A stretch of DNA of 64,000 nucleotides from Pseudomonas arsenicoxydans (GTDB lineage: Bacteria; Pseudomonadota; Gammaproteobacteria; Pseudomonadales; Pseudomonadaceae): positions 6,395,001 through 6,459,000 of the forward strand of contig NZ_LT629705.1 of the NCBI RefSeq assembly GCF_900103875.1. The letters run 5' to 3'. Under the pieces are notes generated by a model. That model was not told where the DNA came from. It saw only the letters and a program-made list of their open reading frames with translations, and did no database searches. Made by a program: the position numbers and the translations under genes. Positions 19,608-31,564 of the stretch are shown in pieces. Positions within the stretch are counted from its first letter, which is position 1; each line of letters opens with the position of its first letter.

Positions 19608-20789
19608 TTACCGCTCGATCAGCGCAATGCGCTTGTTGTACCAGTTCATCAGCAGGGAAATGCTGATACTGATCGCCAGGTACACGCTCATGGTGATGGC
19701 AATGACTTCGATCGCCTGCCCGGTCTGGTTCAGCACCGTGCCGGCAAACAACGACACCATCTCCGGATAACCGATACCGGCCGCCAGCGAGGAGTTCTTC
19801 GCCAGGTTCAGGTATTGGCTGGTCAGCGGCGGGATGATCACGCGCAGGGCTTGCGGGATGATCACCTTGCGCAGGGTCGGGCCGTTGCGCAAACCCAGCG
19901 AGTGCGCCGCTTCGGTCTGGCCGTGGCTGACCGACTTGATGCCCGAGCGCACGATCTCGGCGATAAACGCCGCGGTGTACACCGTCAGGGCCAGGGTCAG
20001 CGCCAGCAGTTCGGGGATCAGTACCCAGCCACCGACAAAGTTGAAGCCTTGCAGCTTGGGCATTTCCCAATGCAGGGGTGCGCCGAAGATCAGCGCGCAC
20101 AGCGTCGGGATCACCAGGAACAGCGCCAGACCGACCCAGAATTTATGGAACGGTACGCCGGTTGCTTCGAAGCGCTTGGTGGCCCAGCGACTCATCAGCA
20201 CGATGGCGACAATGGCCACGACGACGCTGGCCACAAACGGCCAGAAACCGTCCGCCACCAACGCCGCGGGCATGTTCAGGCCACGGCTGCTGACGAAGAA
20301 GGTGTCACCGAAGTTGTGGCTGTTGCGGGGCCCCGGCATGGTCAGGAACACCGCGAAGTACCAGAACAGGATTTGCAGCAGCGGCGGAATATTGCGGAAG
20401 ACTTCCACATAGACAGTCGCCAGCTTGTTGATGATCCAGTTCTTCGACAACCGTGAAACGCCAACGATGAACCCGAGGATCGTCGCCAGGATCACGCCGA
20501 TAAAGGTCACCAGCAGCGTGTTGAGCAGGCCGATGACAAACACTCGGGCATAGGTGTCCGATTCGGTGTAGTCGATCAGGTGTTGAGCGATGCCGAATCC
20601 GGCACTGCGCTCCAGAAAGCTGAAACCGGAAGTAATGCCCCGGTGTTGAAGGTTGGTCTGCGTGTTGTCGAACAGATACCAGCCCATCGAGACCACCGCC
20701 ACAACGGTGATGATCTGAAACAGCCACGCACGCACTTTGGGATCGCTGAGGCTGAGCCTCTGCTTTGGTGCGCCGATTGAATTTTGCAT
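19608..20789 (-). CDS. aapQ: General L-amino acid ABC transporter permease AapQ
   Basis: A 393-aa inner-membrane permease with several N-terminal helices and a C-terminal HisMQ domain. The ATPase-contact loop reads TEAAHSLGLRNGPTLRKVIIPQAL. Partner of AapM. It follows aapJ by 65 nt, and that gap contains a strong hairpin that probably lowers its expression relative to the binding protein. Confidence 0.93.
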   Translation of the reverse strand: MQNSIGAPKQRLSLSDPKVRAWLFQIITVVAVVSMGWYLFDNTQTNLQHRGITSGFSFLERSAGFGIAQHLIDYTESDTYARVFVIGLLNTLLVTFIGVILATILGFIVGVSRLSKNWIINKLATVYVEVFRNIPPLLQILFWYFAVFLTMPGPRNSHNFGDTFFVSSRGLNMPAALVADGFWPFVASVVVAIVAIVLMSRWATKRFEATGVPFHKFWVGLALFLVIPTLCALIFGAPLHWEMPKLQGFNFVGGWVLIPELLALTLALTVYTAAFIAEIVRSGIKSVSHGQTEAAHSLGLRNGPTLRKVIIPQALRVIIPPLTSQYLNLAKNSSLAAGIGYPEMVSLFAGTVLNQTGQAIEVIAITMSVYLAISISISLLMNWYNKRIALIER

Positions 20790-20819
20790 GAAGTGCCCCG
20801 GATGTAATGGAACAGAACA

Positions 20820-20846
20820 TCACCCGGTGGTTGGCCCACCGGGTGA
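20820..20846 (-). promoter_or_regulatory. Intercistronic hairpin between aapJ and aapQ
   Basis: A perfect 11-bp stem (TCACCCGGTGG with CCACCGGGTGA) around a 5-nt loop, 8 nt past the aapJ stop, without a T-run. Such hairpins in transporter operons protect the upstream mRNA and so favour the abundant binding protein. Confidence 0.75.
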
Positions 20847-20854
20847 TAGAACCA

Positions 20855-21886
20855 TCAGCGCACTGGTGGTGCGTATTGAATGCCGCCGTTGTTCCACAGA
20901 GCGTTCAGCCCGCGGTCGATTTCCAGCGGAGTGCTCTTGCCCAGGTTTCTATCGAACACTTCGCCGTAGTTACCGACTTGCTTGACGATTTGCACGACCC
21001 AGTCTTTCTTCACTTTCAGGTCTTTGCCGTATTCGCCGTCAGTGCCCAGCAGACGAGCAACGTCAGGGTTTTTGGTGGCTTTGGCTTCGGCTTCGACGTT
21101 CTTCGAAGTGATGCCGGCTTCTTCAGCGTTGAGCATGGCGTAGCCAGTCCAGCGCACGATGGCCAGCCACTCGTCGTCGCCATTACGCACGACCGGGCCC
21201 AGTGGTTCCTTGGAAATGGTTTCCGGCAGAACAACGTAGTCCTTCGGCGACGCCAGCTTGCTGCGCTGGGCGAACAGTTGGGATTTGTCGGAGGTCAGTA
21301 CGTCGCAACGACCGGATTCCAGCGACTTGGCGCTTTCATCGGAGGTGTCGAAGGTGATCGGGGTGTACTTCAGACCGTTGCCGCGGAAGTAGTCGGAAAC
21401 GTTCAGCTCGGTGGTGGTACCGGCCTGGATGCAGATGGTTGCACCGTCCAGTTCCTTGGCACTTTTGACGCCCAGCTTGTTGTTTACCAGGAAGCCGATG
21501 CCGTCATAGTAAGTGATGAAGCCTGGAAACTTCAGGCCCATACCCGCATCACGGGAGCTGGTCATGGTGGTGTTGCGCGACAGGATGTCGATTTCGCCAG
21601 ACTGCAGCGCGGTGAAGCGCTCCTTGGCGTTCAACTGACTGAACTTGACCTTGGTCGCGTCGCCGAAAACGGCTGCGGCCACGGCGCGGCAGAAGTCTGC
21701 GTCGATCCCCAGAATCTTGCCGGTAGCGTCTGGAACCGAGAAGCCCGGCAGACCATCACTGACACCGCACTGTACGAAACCTTTTTTCTGCACTGCATCC
21801 AGGGTTGCACCCGCCTGAGCGAACCCACTGACACCAAGCACTGCAGCAGCAGTCACGATAGCCAGGGTGGATTTCAACATCTTCAT
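20855..21886 (-). CDS. aapJ: Amino acid ABC transporter substrate-binding protein AapJ
   Basis: The periplasmic binding protein of a broad L-amino acid importer. The 343-aa protein has a signal peptide (about 1-25, ending GFAQAGA) and an SBP_bac_3 fold: KGFVQCGVSDGLPGFS, the GIDADFCRAVAAAVFG block and the ligand-contact region SRNTTMTSSRDAGMGL. The length (about 340) is typical of AapJ rather than of the 260-aa HisJ type. First gene of the aapJQMP operon, behind a long leader with a candidate sigma-54 promoter. Confidence 0.93.
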   Translation of the reverse strand: MKMLKSTLAIVTAAAVLGVSGFAQAGATLDAVQKKGFVQCGVSDGLPGFSVPDATGKILGIDADFCRAVAAAVFGDATKVKFSQLNAKERFTALQSGEIDILSRNTTMTSSRDAGMGLKFPGFITYYDGIGFLVNNKLGVKSAKELDGATICIQAGTTTELNVSDYFRGNGLKYTPITFDTSDESAKSLESGRCDVLTSDKSQLFAQRSKLASPKDYVVLPETISKEPLGPVVRNGDDEWLAIVRWTGYAMLNAEEAGITSKNVEAEAKATKNPDVARLLGTDGEYGKDLKVKKDWVVQIVKQVGNYGEVFDRNLGKSTPLEIDRGLNALWNNGGIQYAPPVR

Positions 21887-21952
21887 TCAAACCTCCAGTT
21901 TTGCTCTTGTTGTGTCGGAGCTTGAGTCCAGTCGCACCCTTATGAGGCGTAA

Positions 21953-21982
21953 TTGACCCGTGTTGGTTTTTTTTGGGGTCAA
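21953..21982. promoter_or_regulatory. TTGACCC/GGGTCAA inverted repeat in the aapJ leader
   Basis: Seven-base perfect arms (21953-21959 and 21976-21982) flank a spacer with eight T. It lies 67-96 bases before the aapJ start. It could be an operator or a leader hairpin; the sequence alone does not decide. Confidence 0.4.
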
Positions 21983-22202
21983 CCGACGTAGGACCTGCGC
22001 TATGAGTCTAGTAGGAGAAAATCCACATCATGGACCACTCACTTCTCACCAATCGGCCGAACGGGCGGTAGCCCTTTCACGTTCGCGAAGCCCGTAGCGG
22101 CCACTGGCGAACATCCATCACCGGATTTTTTGCTATCCCACCACTAACAATGGCCTGATAGTGTTACCGACAGGCGTGGGATTTTTAGTACAGGCTTCCC
22201 AT

Positions 22203-22218
22203 AGCAAAGCCCGTACCA
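22203..22218 (-). promoter_or_regulatory. Candidate sigma-54 promoter for aapJQMP
   Basis: The minus strand reads TGGTACGGGCTTTGCT, matching TGGCACG-N4-TTGCW at all but one position, with the GG and GC elements at correct spacing. Nitrogen-regulated amino acid importers often depend on RpoN. It implies a start near 22190 and a leader of about 300 nt. Confidence 0.65.
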
Positions 22219-22326
22219 GACCGCTCGCTAAAGCGATTCAGCGACAGGTCAATAGCAAAACTTGTAGCCTTGCGACATCTTCGTAACTGATCAACCTGAC
22301 GCGCACTCACATCTCGCACTCAATGA

Positions 22327-23010
<684 letters not shown>

Positions 23011-23107
23011 CCCTTGACGTTAAAAACCGCCCATTGATCATCCCACTACGCCGCGCCCGATTCTTGCATTACACTGGCCGGCGTACATTCCTTAACCAAT
23101 TGATGAG

Positions 23108-24595
23108 ATGACCGTGCTCAAAGCACTCAAGAAAATGTTCGGTAAGAGCGAGGCTGAGCAGCTCGCGCCAGTCTCCAGCGCTCCGTCTCACATCCCCAGC
23201 CACCGCACCGACGGTATTCAGCCTGGCCAGACCGCAACCGTAGCGGCACCGAAACACGAGCCGATGACCACACCGGCCACCCCATCCGCCCCGGCCGTTG
23301 CCTCTGAGCAGCCGAGCAGCGAAGTCCAGAAACCTGCGAAACCACGTCGCGAACCCAAGCCAAAGGCACCGGTTATCCCGTGGAAACTCGAAGACTTCGC
23401 CGTCGAACCCCTGGAAGGCAAAACCCGCTTCCACGATTTCAAACTCGCCCCGGAACTGATGCACGCCATCCAGGACCTGGGCTTCCCGTACTGCACGCCG
23501 ATCCAGGCACAGGTGCTTGGCTTCACCCTCGCGGGCAAAGACGCCATCGGTCGCGCCCAGACCGGCACCGGCAAAACCGCTGCGTTCCTGATTTCGATCA
23601 TCACCCAGCTGCTGGAAACCCCGCCGCCCAAAGAACGCTACATGGGTGAGCCCCGCGCGTTGATCATCGCGCCCACCCGGGAACTGGTGGTGCAGATCGC
23701 CAAGGACGCCGCCGACCTGACCAAGTACACCGGCCTCAACGTCATGACGTTTGTCGGTGGCATGGACTTCGACAAGCAGCTCAAGCACCTTGAAGCCCGC
23801 CATTGCGACATCCTCGTGGCCACGCCGGGCCGTCTGCTCGACTTCAACCAGCGCGGCGACGTGCATCTGGACATGGTCGAAGTGATGGTGCTCGACGAAG
23901 CCGACCGGATGCTCGACATGGGTTTCATCCCGCAAGTGCGTCAGATCATTCGCCAGACGCCACCGAAGAACGAGCGTCAGACGCTGCTGTTCTCCGCGAC
24001 GTTCACCGAAGACGTGATGAACCTGGCCAAGCAATGGACCACCGACCCGTCGATCGTCGAGATCGAGTCGCAGAACGTGGCCAGCGAAAACGTCGAGCAA
24101 CACATCTACGCCGTGGCCGGCGCCGACAAATACAAACTGCTCTACAACCTGGTCAACGACAACGGCTGGGAGCGGGTGATGGTCTTCGCCAACCGCAAGG
24201 ACGAAGTGCGGCGCATTGAAGAACGCCTGGTGCGTGATGGCGTCAACGCCGCGCAACTGTCTGGCGATGTGCCGCAGCACAAACGCATCAAGACCCTGGA
24301 AGGTTTCCGCGAAGGCAAGATCCGCGTCCTGGTCGCCACCGATGTCGCCGGTCGCGGTATCCACATCGATGGCATCAGCCACGTGATCAACTTCACGCTG
24401 CCGGAAGTCCCGGACGATTACGTGCACCGCATCGGTCGTACCGGTCGCGCAGGCGCTGATGGCGTGTCCATCAGTTTTGCCGGTGAAGATGACTCCTACC
24501 AGCTACCGTCCATCGAGGCGTTGCTGGGGCGCAAAATCAGCTGTGAAACGCCGCCGACGCATCTATTGCGGGCGGTTGAGCGTAAGCGCCCATAA
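23108..24595 (+). CDS. rhlB: DEAD-box ATP-dependent RNA helicase RhlB
   Basis: An RNA helicase that unwinds structured RNA for degradosome RNase action in other gamma-proteobacteria. The 495-aa protein has a variable, Pro/Ala-rich N-terminus (about 1-90), the Q motif (about 110-135), motif [13 protein letters not shown] box DEAD, motif III SAT and motif [12 protein letters not shown]. The N-terminal extension and first residues ([12 protein letters not shown]) fit Pseudomonas RhlB. It lies directly upstream of dauB, as in P. aeruginosa, and ends at a terminator. Confidence 0.93.
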   Translation: MTVLKALKKMFGKSEAEQLAPVSSAPSHIPSHRTDGIQPGQTATVAAPKHEPMTTPATPSAPAVASEQPSSEVQKPAKPRREPKPKAPVIPWKLEDFAVEPLEGKTRFHDFKLAPELMHAIQDLGFPYCTPIQAQVLGFTLAGKDAIGRAQTGTGKTAAFLISIITQLLETPPPKERYMGEPRALIIAPTRELVVQIAKDAADLTKYTGLNVMTFVGGMDFDKQLKHLEARHCDILVATPGRLLDFNQRGDVHLDMVEVMVLDEADRMLDMGFIPQVRQIIRQTPPKNERQTLLFSATFTEDVMNLAKQWTTDPSIVEIESQNVASENVEQHIYAVAGADKYKLLYNLVNDNGWERVMVFANRKDEVRRIEERLVRDGVNAAQLSGDVPQHKRIKTLEGFREGKIRVLVATDVAGRGIHIDGISHVINFTLPEVPDDYVHRIGRTGRAGADGVSISFAGEDDSYQLPSIEALLGRKISCETPPTHLLRAVERKRP

Positions 24596-24615
24596 CACGG
24601 CCTTTACCGAAAGAG

Positions 24616-24646
24616 GCGCAGCCGGAAACGGACTGCGCTTTTTTTT
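24616..24646 (+). terminator. Terminator of rhlB
   Basis: GCGCAG (24616-24621) pairs with CTGCGC (24633-24638), with a partial inner stem, followed by eight T. Confidence 0.85.
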
Positions 24647-24656
24647 CGCCTCGATG

Positions 24657-24688
24657 TTGCTCAAGACAACTAAAAGTCCATAATGGAC
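24657..24688 (+). promoter_or_regulatory. dauB promoter with overlapping operator
   Basis: TTGCTC (24657-24662) and CATAAT (24679-24684), 16 bases apart, form a plausible sigma-70 promoter. The -10 is buried in the perfect palindrome GTCCATAATGGAC (24676-24688). A related TCCA-N3-TGGA site precedes the binding-protein gene at 28530. DauR is the likely repressor. Confidence 0.65.
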
Positions 24689-24718
24689 AAATTAGTTTAC
24701 TTTAGCCCGGAGCCGACC

Positions 24719-26937
<2,219 letters not shown>

Positions 26938-27026
26938 TCTTTGCCTCAGGTGACGTGCCGGCACGATTGCGGCAAACTTCCAGCGCCCTTTTTGCAGGGC
27001 GCTGACGCTGCCTGGAGCTCCACCGT

Positions 27027-27653
27027 ATGAATGCACCTGAAAAAGACCTGGCCCTGGACAATTACCGGGCGATCGCCGATGCCATCGCCACCCTGTTCTT
27101 CCCCCATGCCGAGGTGGTGCTGCACGACCTGCGCACGCAAAAGATCGACTACATCGCCAACAACCTGTCCAAGCGGGAAGTCGGCGATGACGCCGCGCTG
27201 GAAGACATGCTCAGCGACGACATCAGCGAACGAAACATCGGGCCGTACGAAAAGCTCAATTGGGATGGTCAGAAGATTCGCAGTCTGAGCAGCGTGCTGC
27301 GCGACAGCGAAGGTCATCCGCTGGCGGTGCTGTGCATCAATCTGAATATTTCGCTGTTCGAAAACGCGAAAGCGGCGCTGGATCTGTTCCTGTCGCCAAG
27401 CAAGCTGATCCCGCAACCGGACTCACTGTTTCGCGATGACTGGCAGGAGCGGATCAATACGTTCCTGCACGCCTGGCTGCGCGAGCGTCAGCTGAGCCTG
27501 AACGTGCTGACACGCGACCACAAACGCGAACTGGTGCTGGCACTGCACGCCGAAGGGGCCTTCAAGGGGAAAAGCGCATCGAACTATGTGGCCAATGTGC
27601 TGAACATGGGGCGGGCGACTGTTTACAAGCATTTGAAGGAATTGAAGGGCTGA
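27027..27653 (+). CDS. dauR: Transcriptional regulator DauR (YheO-like PAS/HTH)
   Basis: A 208-aa repressor with an N-terminal PAS-like sensor domain (about 10-120; LFFPHAEVVLHDLRTQKIDYIANN) and a C-terminal HTH of the YheO/DauR class (about 165-207; SASNYVANVLNMGRATVYKHLKEL). In P. aeruginosa DauR represses the dau genes and is relieved by arginine. Third gene of the cluster. It probably acts at the TCCA-N3-TGGA palindromes upstream of dauB and the 28530 gene. Confidence 0.88.
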   Translation: MNAPEKDLALDNYRAIADAIATLFFPHAEVVLHDLRTQKIDYIANNLSKREVGDDAALEDMLSDDISERNIGPYEKLNWDGQKIRSLSSVLRDSEGHPLAVLCINLNISLFENAKAALDLFLSPSKLIPQPDSLFRDDWQERINTFLHAWLRERQLSLNVLTRDHKRELVLALHAEGAFKGKSASNYVANVLNMGRATVYKHLKELKG

Positions 27654-27654
27654 A

Positions 27655-27756
27655 GATCAAACGATCACAGCCTCGCTTCACTCGACAGCTCCTACAGGGG
27701 CCGCATCAGCTGTTAGGAGCTGTCGAGTGAAGCGAGGCGGCGATCTTTTTTGATCA
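27655..27756. repeat. AGCTGTCGAGTG-family inverted repeat (copy 2)
   Basis: GATC...TCACTCGACAGCTCCTAC on the left mirrors TAGGAGCTGTCGAGTGAAGC on the right, with a few mismatches. It sits exactly between convergent dauR and the binding-protein gene and touches the latter's stop, so it may also serve as terminator. Confidence 0.85.
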
Positions 27757-28530
27757 GTCGCCGTAGATGTCGGACTTGAAGTACTTCTCGGAAATCTTCT
27801 GGTATTCACCACTCGCGCGAATGCCGTCGATGGCGGTGTTCAGCTCACTGACCAACTCGGTATTGCCCTTGCGTACCGCAATCCCCGCACCTTCACCGAC
27901 GTATTTCGGGTCCTTGAGTTCCGGCCCGACAAAGGCATAGCCCTTGCCACGCGGCATCGCCAGGAAGTCACTCAATGGAATGGTGTCGGCAAAAATGGCG
28001 TCGAGGCGCCCTGCTGCCAGGTCCATGTAGATTTCTTCGTTGTTACCGTAGCGCTTGACGTTGATGCCCTTCGGTTCGAAAACCTCGGTCGCGTAACGAT
28101 CGGTGGTGGTTGCACGCTGAACGCCCACTGTCTTGCCTTTGAGGCTGGCGTATTGATCATCGACAACCGCGCCGTCCTTCATCACCAGGCGCGATGAAGT
28201 GAAGTAGTACTTGTGGGTGAAATCCACCGACTTCTTGCGGTCTTCGTTGATGGTCATGGACGACAGCGCCATGTCGATTTTCTTCACTTTCAGCGAAGGA
28301 ATCAGGCCGTCGAACTCGCCTTCGACCCACACGCATTTGACCTTCATCTGCGCGCACAGGGCGTTGCCGATGTCATAGTCGAAACCCACGATCTCGCCTT
28401 TGTCGGTTTTGGAGGCAAATGGCGGATAGGCGGCTTCGATGCCGATGCGCAGGGTTTTGTCAGCGGCGAACACAGAGCTGCACGCCAACAGACTCAGCGC
28501 CAGACCGGTGATGAGGGGGAATTTCTTCAT
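27754..28530 (-). CDS. Basic amino acid ABC transporter substrate-binding protein
   Basis: A 258-aa periplasmic protein with a signal peptide ([22 protein letters not shown]) and the SBP_bac_3 fold: [20 protein letters not shown], the [21 protein letters not shown] block and [19 protein letters not shown]. The pattern fits lysine/arginine/ornithine binders. No permease or ATPase is adjacent, so it is probably an orphan binding protein serving another transporter. An equivalent gene adjoins dauR in P. aeruginosa. It shares a palindromic upstream site with dauB. Confidence 0.88.
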   Translation of the reverse strand: MKKFPLITGLALSLLACSSVFAADKTLRIGIEAAYPPFASKTDKGEIVGFDYDIGNALCAQMKVKCVWVEGEFDGLIPSLKVKKIDMALSSMTINEDRKKSVDFTHKYYFTSSRLVMKDGAVVDDQYASLKGKTVGVQRATTTDRYATEVFEPKGINVKRYGNNEEIYMDLAAGRLDAIFADTIPLSDFLAMPRGKGYAFVGPELKDPKYVGEGAGIAVRKGNTELVSELNTAIDGIRASGEYQKISEKYFKSDIYGD

Positions 28531-28612
28531 GTTCGTTCTCTCGCGGGTTGTTGTTGGTTTGGCAAGACAGAAGAAAGAGCAGAAACGGGAAATGCCTTTT
28601 TTGTACTTATAA

Positions 28613-28626
28613 TTCCATACTGGACT
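28613..28626. promoter_or_regulatory. Candidate DauR-type operator upstream of the binding-protein gene
   Basis: TTCCATACTGGACT has TCCA-N3-TGGA at 28614-28624 and shares CCATnnTGGACTTTTA with the reverse strand of the dauB site. It lies about 85 bases before the start at 28530. Confidence 0.55.
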
Positions 28627-28730
28627 TTTATGTATAAGTCGTCAATTGGGGCAAATGAAGATGTGCCGGCCGGTGGTCGGGCGGTGGTCGGGCGGTGGGT
28701 CATCGGGATGTTTGGTGTTGGTGATGGCCT

Positions 28731-28804
28731 CTTCGCGGGCAAGCCTCGCTCCCACAGGTTTTACGTTGTTCACATAATCTGTGGGAGCGGGCTTGCCCGC
28801 GAAG
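28731..28804. repeat. REP pair near moaE
   Basis: CTTCGCGGGCAAGCCTCGCT and its near complement GAGCGGGCTTGCCCGCGAAG flank a 20-nt centre. It lies between the binding-protein promoter region and the end of moaE. Confidence 0.85.
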
Positions 28805-28828
28805 ACGTACTTGCAGGCACCGCAGGAA

Positions 28829-29281
28829 TCACTGCTTCCAGCGATCCGCTGCCGCATGATCGCTGTCACGCCCCTCAACCCAACGCGGGCCATCGCTGGT
28901 GTTTTCTTTCTTCCAGAACGGCGCACGGGTTTTCAGGTAGTCCATGACAAAGGCGCAGGCATCGAACGCGGCCTGGCGGTGGGCGCTGGCGGCGCCGACG
29001 AAGACGATCGGCTCGCCCGGCTCCAGGGCGCCGATCCGGTGCAGCACTTCAAGCTTGAGCAACGGCCAACGCTGCTCGGCCTCAAGGGCAATCTTGGCGA
29101 GTGCCCTTTCGGTCATGCCCGGGTAGTGCTCAAGGAACATCCCGGCCACGTCGAGCCCGTCATTGAAGTCGCGCACGTAACCGACAAAACTCACCACCGC
29201 GCCGACGCCGACATTGGCGGCGTGCATCGCATTGACTTCAGCACCCGGATCGAATGCCGTGGACTGCACGCGAATTGCCAT
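28829..29281 (-). CDS. moaE: Molybdopterin synthase large subunit MoaE
   Basis: MoaE is the catalytic subunit that inserts dithiolene sulfurs into precursor Z, using MoaD thiocarboxylate, in molybdenum cofactor synthesis. The 150-aa protein has the family blocks GAVVSFVGYVRDFN, EHYPGMTE, HRIGALEPGE and the active-site lysine region APFWKKE. It starts 2 nt after the moaD stop, in a moaC-moaD-moaE operon. Confidence 0.95.
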   Translation of the reverse strand: MAIRVQSTAFDPGAEVNAMHAANVGVGAVVSFVGYVRDFNDGLDVAGMFLEHYPGMTERALAKIALEAEQRWPLLKLEVLHRIGALEPGEPIVFVGAASAHRQAAFDACAFVMDYLKTRAPFWKKENTSDGPRWVEGRDSDHAAADRWKQ

Positions 29282-29283
29282 GA

Positions 29284-29526
29284 TCAGCCCCCGGTCACGG
29301 TCGGAAAGAACGCCACTTCATCACCGTCAGCCACCGGTTCATCGAGCTGGCAGAGGTCCTCGTTACGGGCGCACATCAGGTTCTGCTCGCTCAGCACCTC
29401 GGCACCGTCACGCTGGGCCAGTAATGCGCGCACGTCGTCGACCGTGGCGAAATCGCCTTCAACCTTTACCGAATCCACGCCGAGCGCTTCGCGATAACGG
29501 GCAAAAAACTTCACGGTGAGGTTCAT
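29284..29526 (-). CDS. moaD: Molybdopterin synthase small subunit MoaD
   Basis: An 80-aa ubiquitin-like sulfur carrier. It ends in the essential Gly-Gly (FFPTVTGG), which is adenylated and thiocarboxylated before sulfur transfer to MoaE. It begins [15 protein letters not shown]. The start ATG at 29526 overlaps the moaC stop by 4 bases; a longer frame upstream is only an antisense-like extension. Second gene of the operon. Confidence 0.93.
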   Translation of the reverse strand: MNLTVKFFARYREALGVDSVKVEGDFATVDDVRALLAQRDGAEVLSEQNLMCARNEDLCQLDEPVADGDEVAFFPTVTGG

Positions 29527-29996
29527 GGCTGATCCGCCTGGAAATGGCCGCTCTTGCCGCCGAGTTTTTCCAGCAGCCGCACGCTCTCGATGGTCATGCC
29601 CCGGTCGACAGCCTTGCACATGTCGTAGATCGTCAGTGCGGCGACGCTGGCAGCGGTCAGCGCTTCCATCTCGACGCCGGTCTGCCCGGACAACTTGCAG
29701 CGCGCGACGATGCGCACGGTGTCGTCGCCTTCGGCACTGAGTTCGACTTTGACGCCGGTCAGCATCAGCGGATGGCACAGGGGAATCAGATCGCTGGTTT
29801 TCTTCGCAGCCTGGATGCCGGCGATGCGCGCCACGGCGAACACATCGCCCTTGGGGTGACCGCCGCTGACGATCATTTGCAGGGTTGCGGGCAGCATGCG
29901 CACCAGCGCTTGGGCCGTCGCTTCACGGAACGTCACGGCTTTTTCGGTGACGTCGACCATATTGGCGCGACCTTGGGAATCGAGATGAGTCAGCAC
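29523..29996 (-). CDS. moaC: Cyclic pyranopterin monophosphate synthase MoaC
   Basis: MoaC completes conversion of the GTP-derived intermediate to cyclic pyranopterin monophosphate, together with MoaA (not in this window). The 157-aa protein contains [18 protein letters not shown] at the start, [20 protein letters not shown] and [21 protein letters not shown] take GTG at 29996, preceded by AAGGAGG at ideal spacing; an upstream ATG at 30041 has no such support. Confidence 0.94.
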   Translation of the reverse strand: MLTHLDSQGRANMVDVTEKAVTFREATAQALVRMLPATLQMIVSGGHPKGDVFAVARIAGIQAAKKTSDLIPLCHPLMLTGVKVELSAEGDDTVRIVARCKLSGQTGVEMEALTAASVAALTIYDMCKAVDRGMTIESVRLLEKLGGKSGHFQADQP

Positions 29997-30009
29997 TAGG
30001 CCTCCTTGA

Positions 30010-30149
30010 GGCAGCAGCAAGCGGCAAGCAACAAGCGGCAAGTTAAAAGCGCGTTAGCTGCGGGTATGGAATGAAGCATTTAAGCAGCCAAAAGCCGCAG
30101 GCTTCAAGCGCTAAGTGAGGTTCACTTGGTTCGCTTGAAACTTGCGGCT
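30010..30149. repeat. CAAGCGGCAAGC-rich repeat with 18-bp hairpin
   Basis: Short direct repeats of CAAGCGGCAAG occur at about 30018-30042, and an imperfect 18-bp hairpin pairs 30093-30110 (AGCCGCAGGCTTCAAGCG) with 30132-30149. It lies past the phoH stop on the minus strand. It is related to the element upstream of valS. Confidence 0.7.
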
Positions 30150-30169
30150 TACAGCTTAAAGCTTACAGC

Positions 30170-31564
30170 TCAGAGGTGTGACTCTGCGTATTCGGCCAGA
30201 ATCGAACGAGGCACCCCTTGCAGGGTGATGTGGACACCGTTGGGGAAGTCTTTGAAGCGCTCGGTCAGGTACGTCAGCCCGGAACTGGTCGCGGACAGGT
30301 AAGGGGTGTCGATTTGCGCCAGGTTGCCCAGGCACACCACTTTGGAACCGGCGCCGGCACGGGTGATGATGGTTTTCATCTGGTGCGGCGTCAGGTTCTG
30401 GCATTCATCGATCAAAATCAGGCTTTGCTGGAAGCTGCGTCCTCGAATGTAGTTGAGGGATTTGAACTGCAACGGCACTTTGCTGAGGATGTAATCGACG
30501 CTGCCATGGGTGTTTTCGTCATCCATGTGCAAGGCTTCGAGGTTATCGGTGATGGCGCCCAACCAAGGCTCCATTTTTTCCGCTTCGGTGCCCGGCAGGA
30601 AACCGATCTCCTGGTCCAGGCCCTGCACGCTACGGGTCGCGATGATCCGGCGGTAGCGCTTACTGACCATGGTCTGCTCAATCGCCGCCGCCAGGGCCAG
30701 GATGGTTTTACCGGAACCTGCTGCACCGGTCAGGTTGACCAGGTGGATATCCGGATCGAGCAAGGCATACAGCGCCAGGCTTTGATAGATGTCACGCGGT
30801 TTCAGGCCCCAGGCTTCCTGATGCAACAGGGGTTCCTGGTGCAGGTCGAGGATCAGCAGCCGGTCTTCTTCAATCTCCTTGATCCAGCCGACAAACCCCT
30901 GTTCGTCGATAATGAACTCATTGATATGCACAGCCGGCAGGTTGTCGGTCAGCTGCACCTGATGCCAGGTGCGACCATGGTCCTGACGGGTTTCGACATT
31001 CTTCACGCGATCCCAGAAGGAGCCGTCCATGTTGTGATAACCATTGGGCAGCAACGATACGTCGTCGACCAGTTGGTCGGTGCTGTAGTCCTCGGCCGCG
31101 ATCCCGCACGCCCGGGCCTTGAGGCGCATGTTGATGTCTTTGGTGACCAGCACCACGGGCAGATTGGGCTCACGCGCGTGCAGGTCAATCAACTGGTTGA
31201 TGATGATGTTGTCGTTCAGGTGTTCCGGAAGAATGATGTTTGGCTCGGCACGCTTGCTCATCAGAATTGACAGCAAACCCTTGGGCCCACTTTTGCCACG
31301 CTGAATCGGCACACCCAGTTCGACGTCTTCAGGGCTGGCATCACCCAGCGTCTTGTCGATCAGGCGAATCGCCTGACGGCATTCCGCGGCCACGCTGTGA
31401 TGCCCGCTCTTGAGCTTGTCCAGCTCCTCAAGCACGGTCATCGGGATGGCAACGTGGTGTTCTTCGAAGTTAAGCAGGGCGTTTGGATCGTGAATCAATA
31501 CGTTGGTATCGAGTACATAAAGGATAGGCTGGTTGGAGGAAGAACTACGTCCGTGATCATCCAT
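30170..31564 (-). CDS. PIN domain-PhoH family ATPase
   Basis: A 464-aa fusion of an N-terminal PIN ribonuclease domain (about 12-150; YVLDTNVLIHDP with the catalytic Asp, and TKDINMRLKA) and a C-terminal PhoH ATPase (about 250-460) with Walker A GAAGSGKT (270-277) and Walker B LILIDECQNL. This PhoH2-type arrangement joins RNA cleavage to RNA-unwinding ATPase activity in characterised relatives. AAAGGTG precedes the ATG at 31564. No partner antitoxin is adjacent. The 5' leader contains a structured element. Confidence 0.92.
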   Translation of the reverse strand: MDDHGRSSSSNQPILYVLDTNVLIHDPNALLNFEEHHVAIPMTVLEELDKLKSGHHSVAAECRQAIRLIDKTLGDASPEDVELGVPIQRGKSGPKGLLSILMSKRAEPNIILPEHLNDNIIINQLIDLHAREPNLPVVLVTKDINMRLKARACGIAAEDYSTDQLVDDVSLLPNGYHNMDGSFWDRVKNVETRQDHGRTWHQVQLTDNLPAVHINEFIIDEQGFVGWIKEIEEDRLLILDLHQEPLLHQEAWGLKPRDIYQSLALYALLDPDIHLVNLTGAAGSGKTILALAAAIEQTMVSKRYRRIIATRSVQGLDQEIGFLPGTEAEKMEPWLGAITDNLEALHMDDENTHGSVDYILSKVPLQFKSLNYIRGRSFQQSLILIDECQNLTPHQMKTIITRAGAGSKVVCLGNLAQIDTPYLSATSSGLTYLTERFKDFPNGVHITLQGVPRSILAEYAESHL

